From Bacteroidota bacterium (GTDB lineage Bacteria > Bacteroidota > Rhodothermia > Rhodothermales > UBA10348): a stretch of 43,896 nt of DNA. A model generated the notes under the pieces. That model was not told the DNA's origin, searched no databases, and saw nothing but the letters and a program-made list of their open reading frames with translations. Below, one piece after another: positions 43,687 through 43,896 of this stretch (positions within the stretch are counted from its first letter, which is position 1; each line of letters opens with the position of its first letter). A program made the translations under genes and the position numbers. The DNA is taken from contig JAJCYQ010000075.1 of assembly GCA_029262835.1 (NCBI GenBank), positions 1 to 43,896 of the forward strand. Direction: 5' to 3'.

Positions 43687-43896
43687 ATGCCGCCACCTGA
43701 AAGCACGACTCCCGTCGAACGCGCCGCTCCCATGGCCATCGTCGGTCCCTACCCGCCGTATCGCGGGGGGATAGCCCAGTTCACCGCGTCACTGCATGTG
43801 GCGCTCGAGTCCGAGGGGCATGCGGTAACGGGGATTTCGTTTGCTCGCCAGTATCCGGATTGGCTGTTTCCAGGCGAGAGCCAGGAGGTCCCGACC
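43687..43896 (+). CDS. Glycosyltransferase family 4, N-terminal part (runs off the window)
   Basis: The first 70 codons: a proline-rich start, then AIVGPYPPYRGGIAQFTASL, LESEGHAVTGISFARQYP and WLFPGESQ. The GG..QFT.SL pattern after a PYPP motif is the acceptor-side start of many GT4 (WaaG-like) enzymes. The donor-binding half lies beyond the window. It is preceded by the GT2 gene with a single base between stop and start, so the two are likely one transcript with gyrB. Confidence 0.75.
   Translation, partial: MPPPESTTPVERAAPMAIVGPYPPYRGGIAQFTASLHVALESEGHAVTGISFARQYPDWLFPGESQEVPT

Overview
The window reads as a chromosomal segment from a fairly high-GC, Gram-negative bacterium of the Bacteroidota/Rhodothermota side of the tree, most likely a Rhodothermia-type organism. 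This is inferred from gene families, not from a marker search: a choice-of-anchor-B secreted protein, an N-terminal BatA/vWA membrane protein, a short GyrB, an M48 lipoprotein with a LysM-like tail, lipoprotein-rich envelope genes and few strong Shine-Dalgarno sequences. No tRNA, rRNA or canonical CRISPR array was seen.

Region 1 (1 to about 8600, all + strand) is accessory DNA that looks like a decayed mobile gene-cassette array. It carries a GyrI-like gene cut by an IS21-like remnant, a VapC/Phd toxin-antitoxin pair, a CubicO-type serine hydrolase, a VOC protein, a secreted PD40 (TolB-like) gene split by a 161-bp foldback MITE, a small membrane protein, a higA with a ruined higB, a frameshifted lipoprotein, DUF1428, a subclass B1 metallo-beta-lactamase that closely resembles the VIM enzymes, a second VOC protein, a CPYC-motif small protein, the 3' end of a NylB-like hydrolase, and RidA. 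A dispersed, hairpin-forming repeat that looks like integron attC sites sits between several of these genes (524-608, 1313-1420, 2681-2764, half copy 5241-5284). No integrase gene is in the window.

Region 2 (8652-17539, all - strand) is one heavy-metal module in transcription order: a small exported Cys/His-rich protein, CzcC-like outer-membrane factor, CzcB-like adaptor, CzcA-like HME-RND pump, a PII-like protein of the kind linked to metal efflux, and a P1B-4 ATPase with SPC and HEGST motifs. Together they would move metal from cytoplasm to periplasm and from periplasm to the outside.

Region 3 (17700 to the end) is mostly ordinary chromosome: a Tat-exported class V aminotransferase, a two-domain GNAT, the choice-of-anchor-B protein, a small-protein/HD-phosphohydrolase/RecF run with overlapping genes, an M48 lipoprotein protease, MaoC, a DUF3047 + RND/MMPL pair, two GT4 glycosyltransferases translationally coupled to UvrA, then BatA/vWA, a membrane protein, HflX, a CBS-domain protein, GyrB, a GT2 glycosyltransferase and the start of another GT4 enzyme that runs off the end. 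Two short repeats in this part (22685-22720 and 35740-35845) are not explained by the genes.
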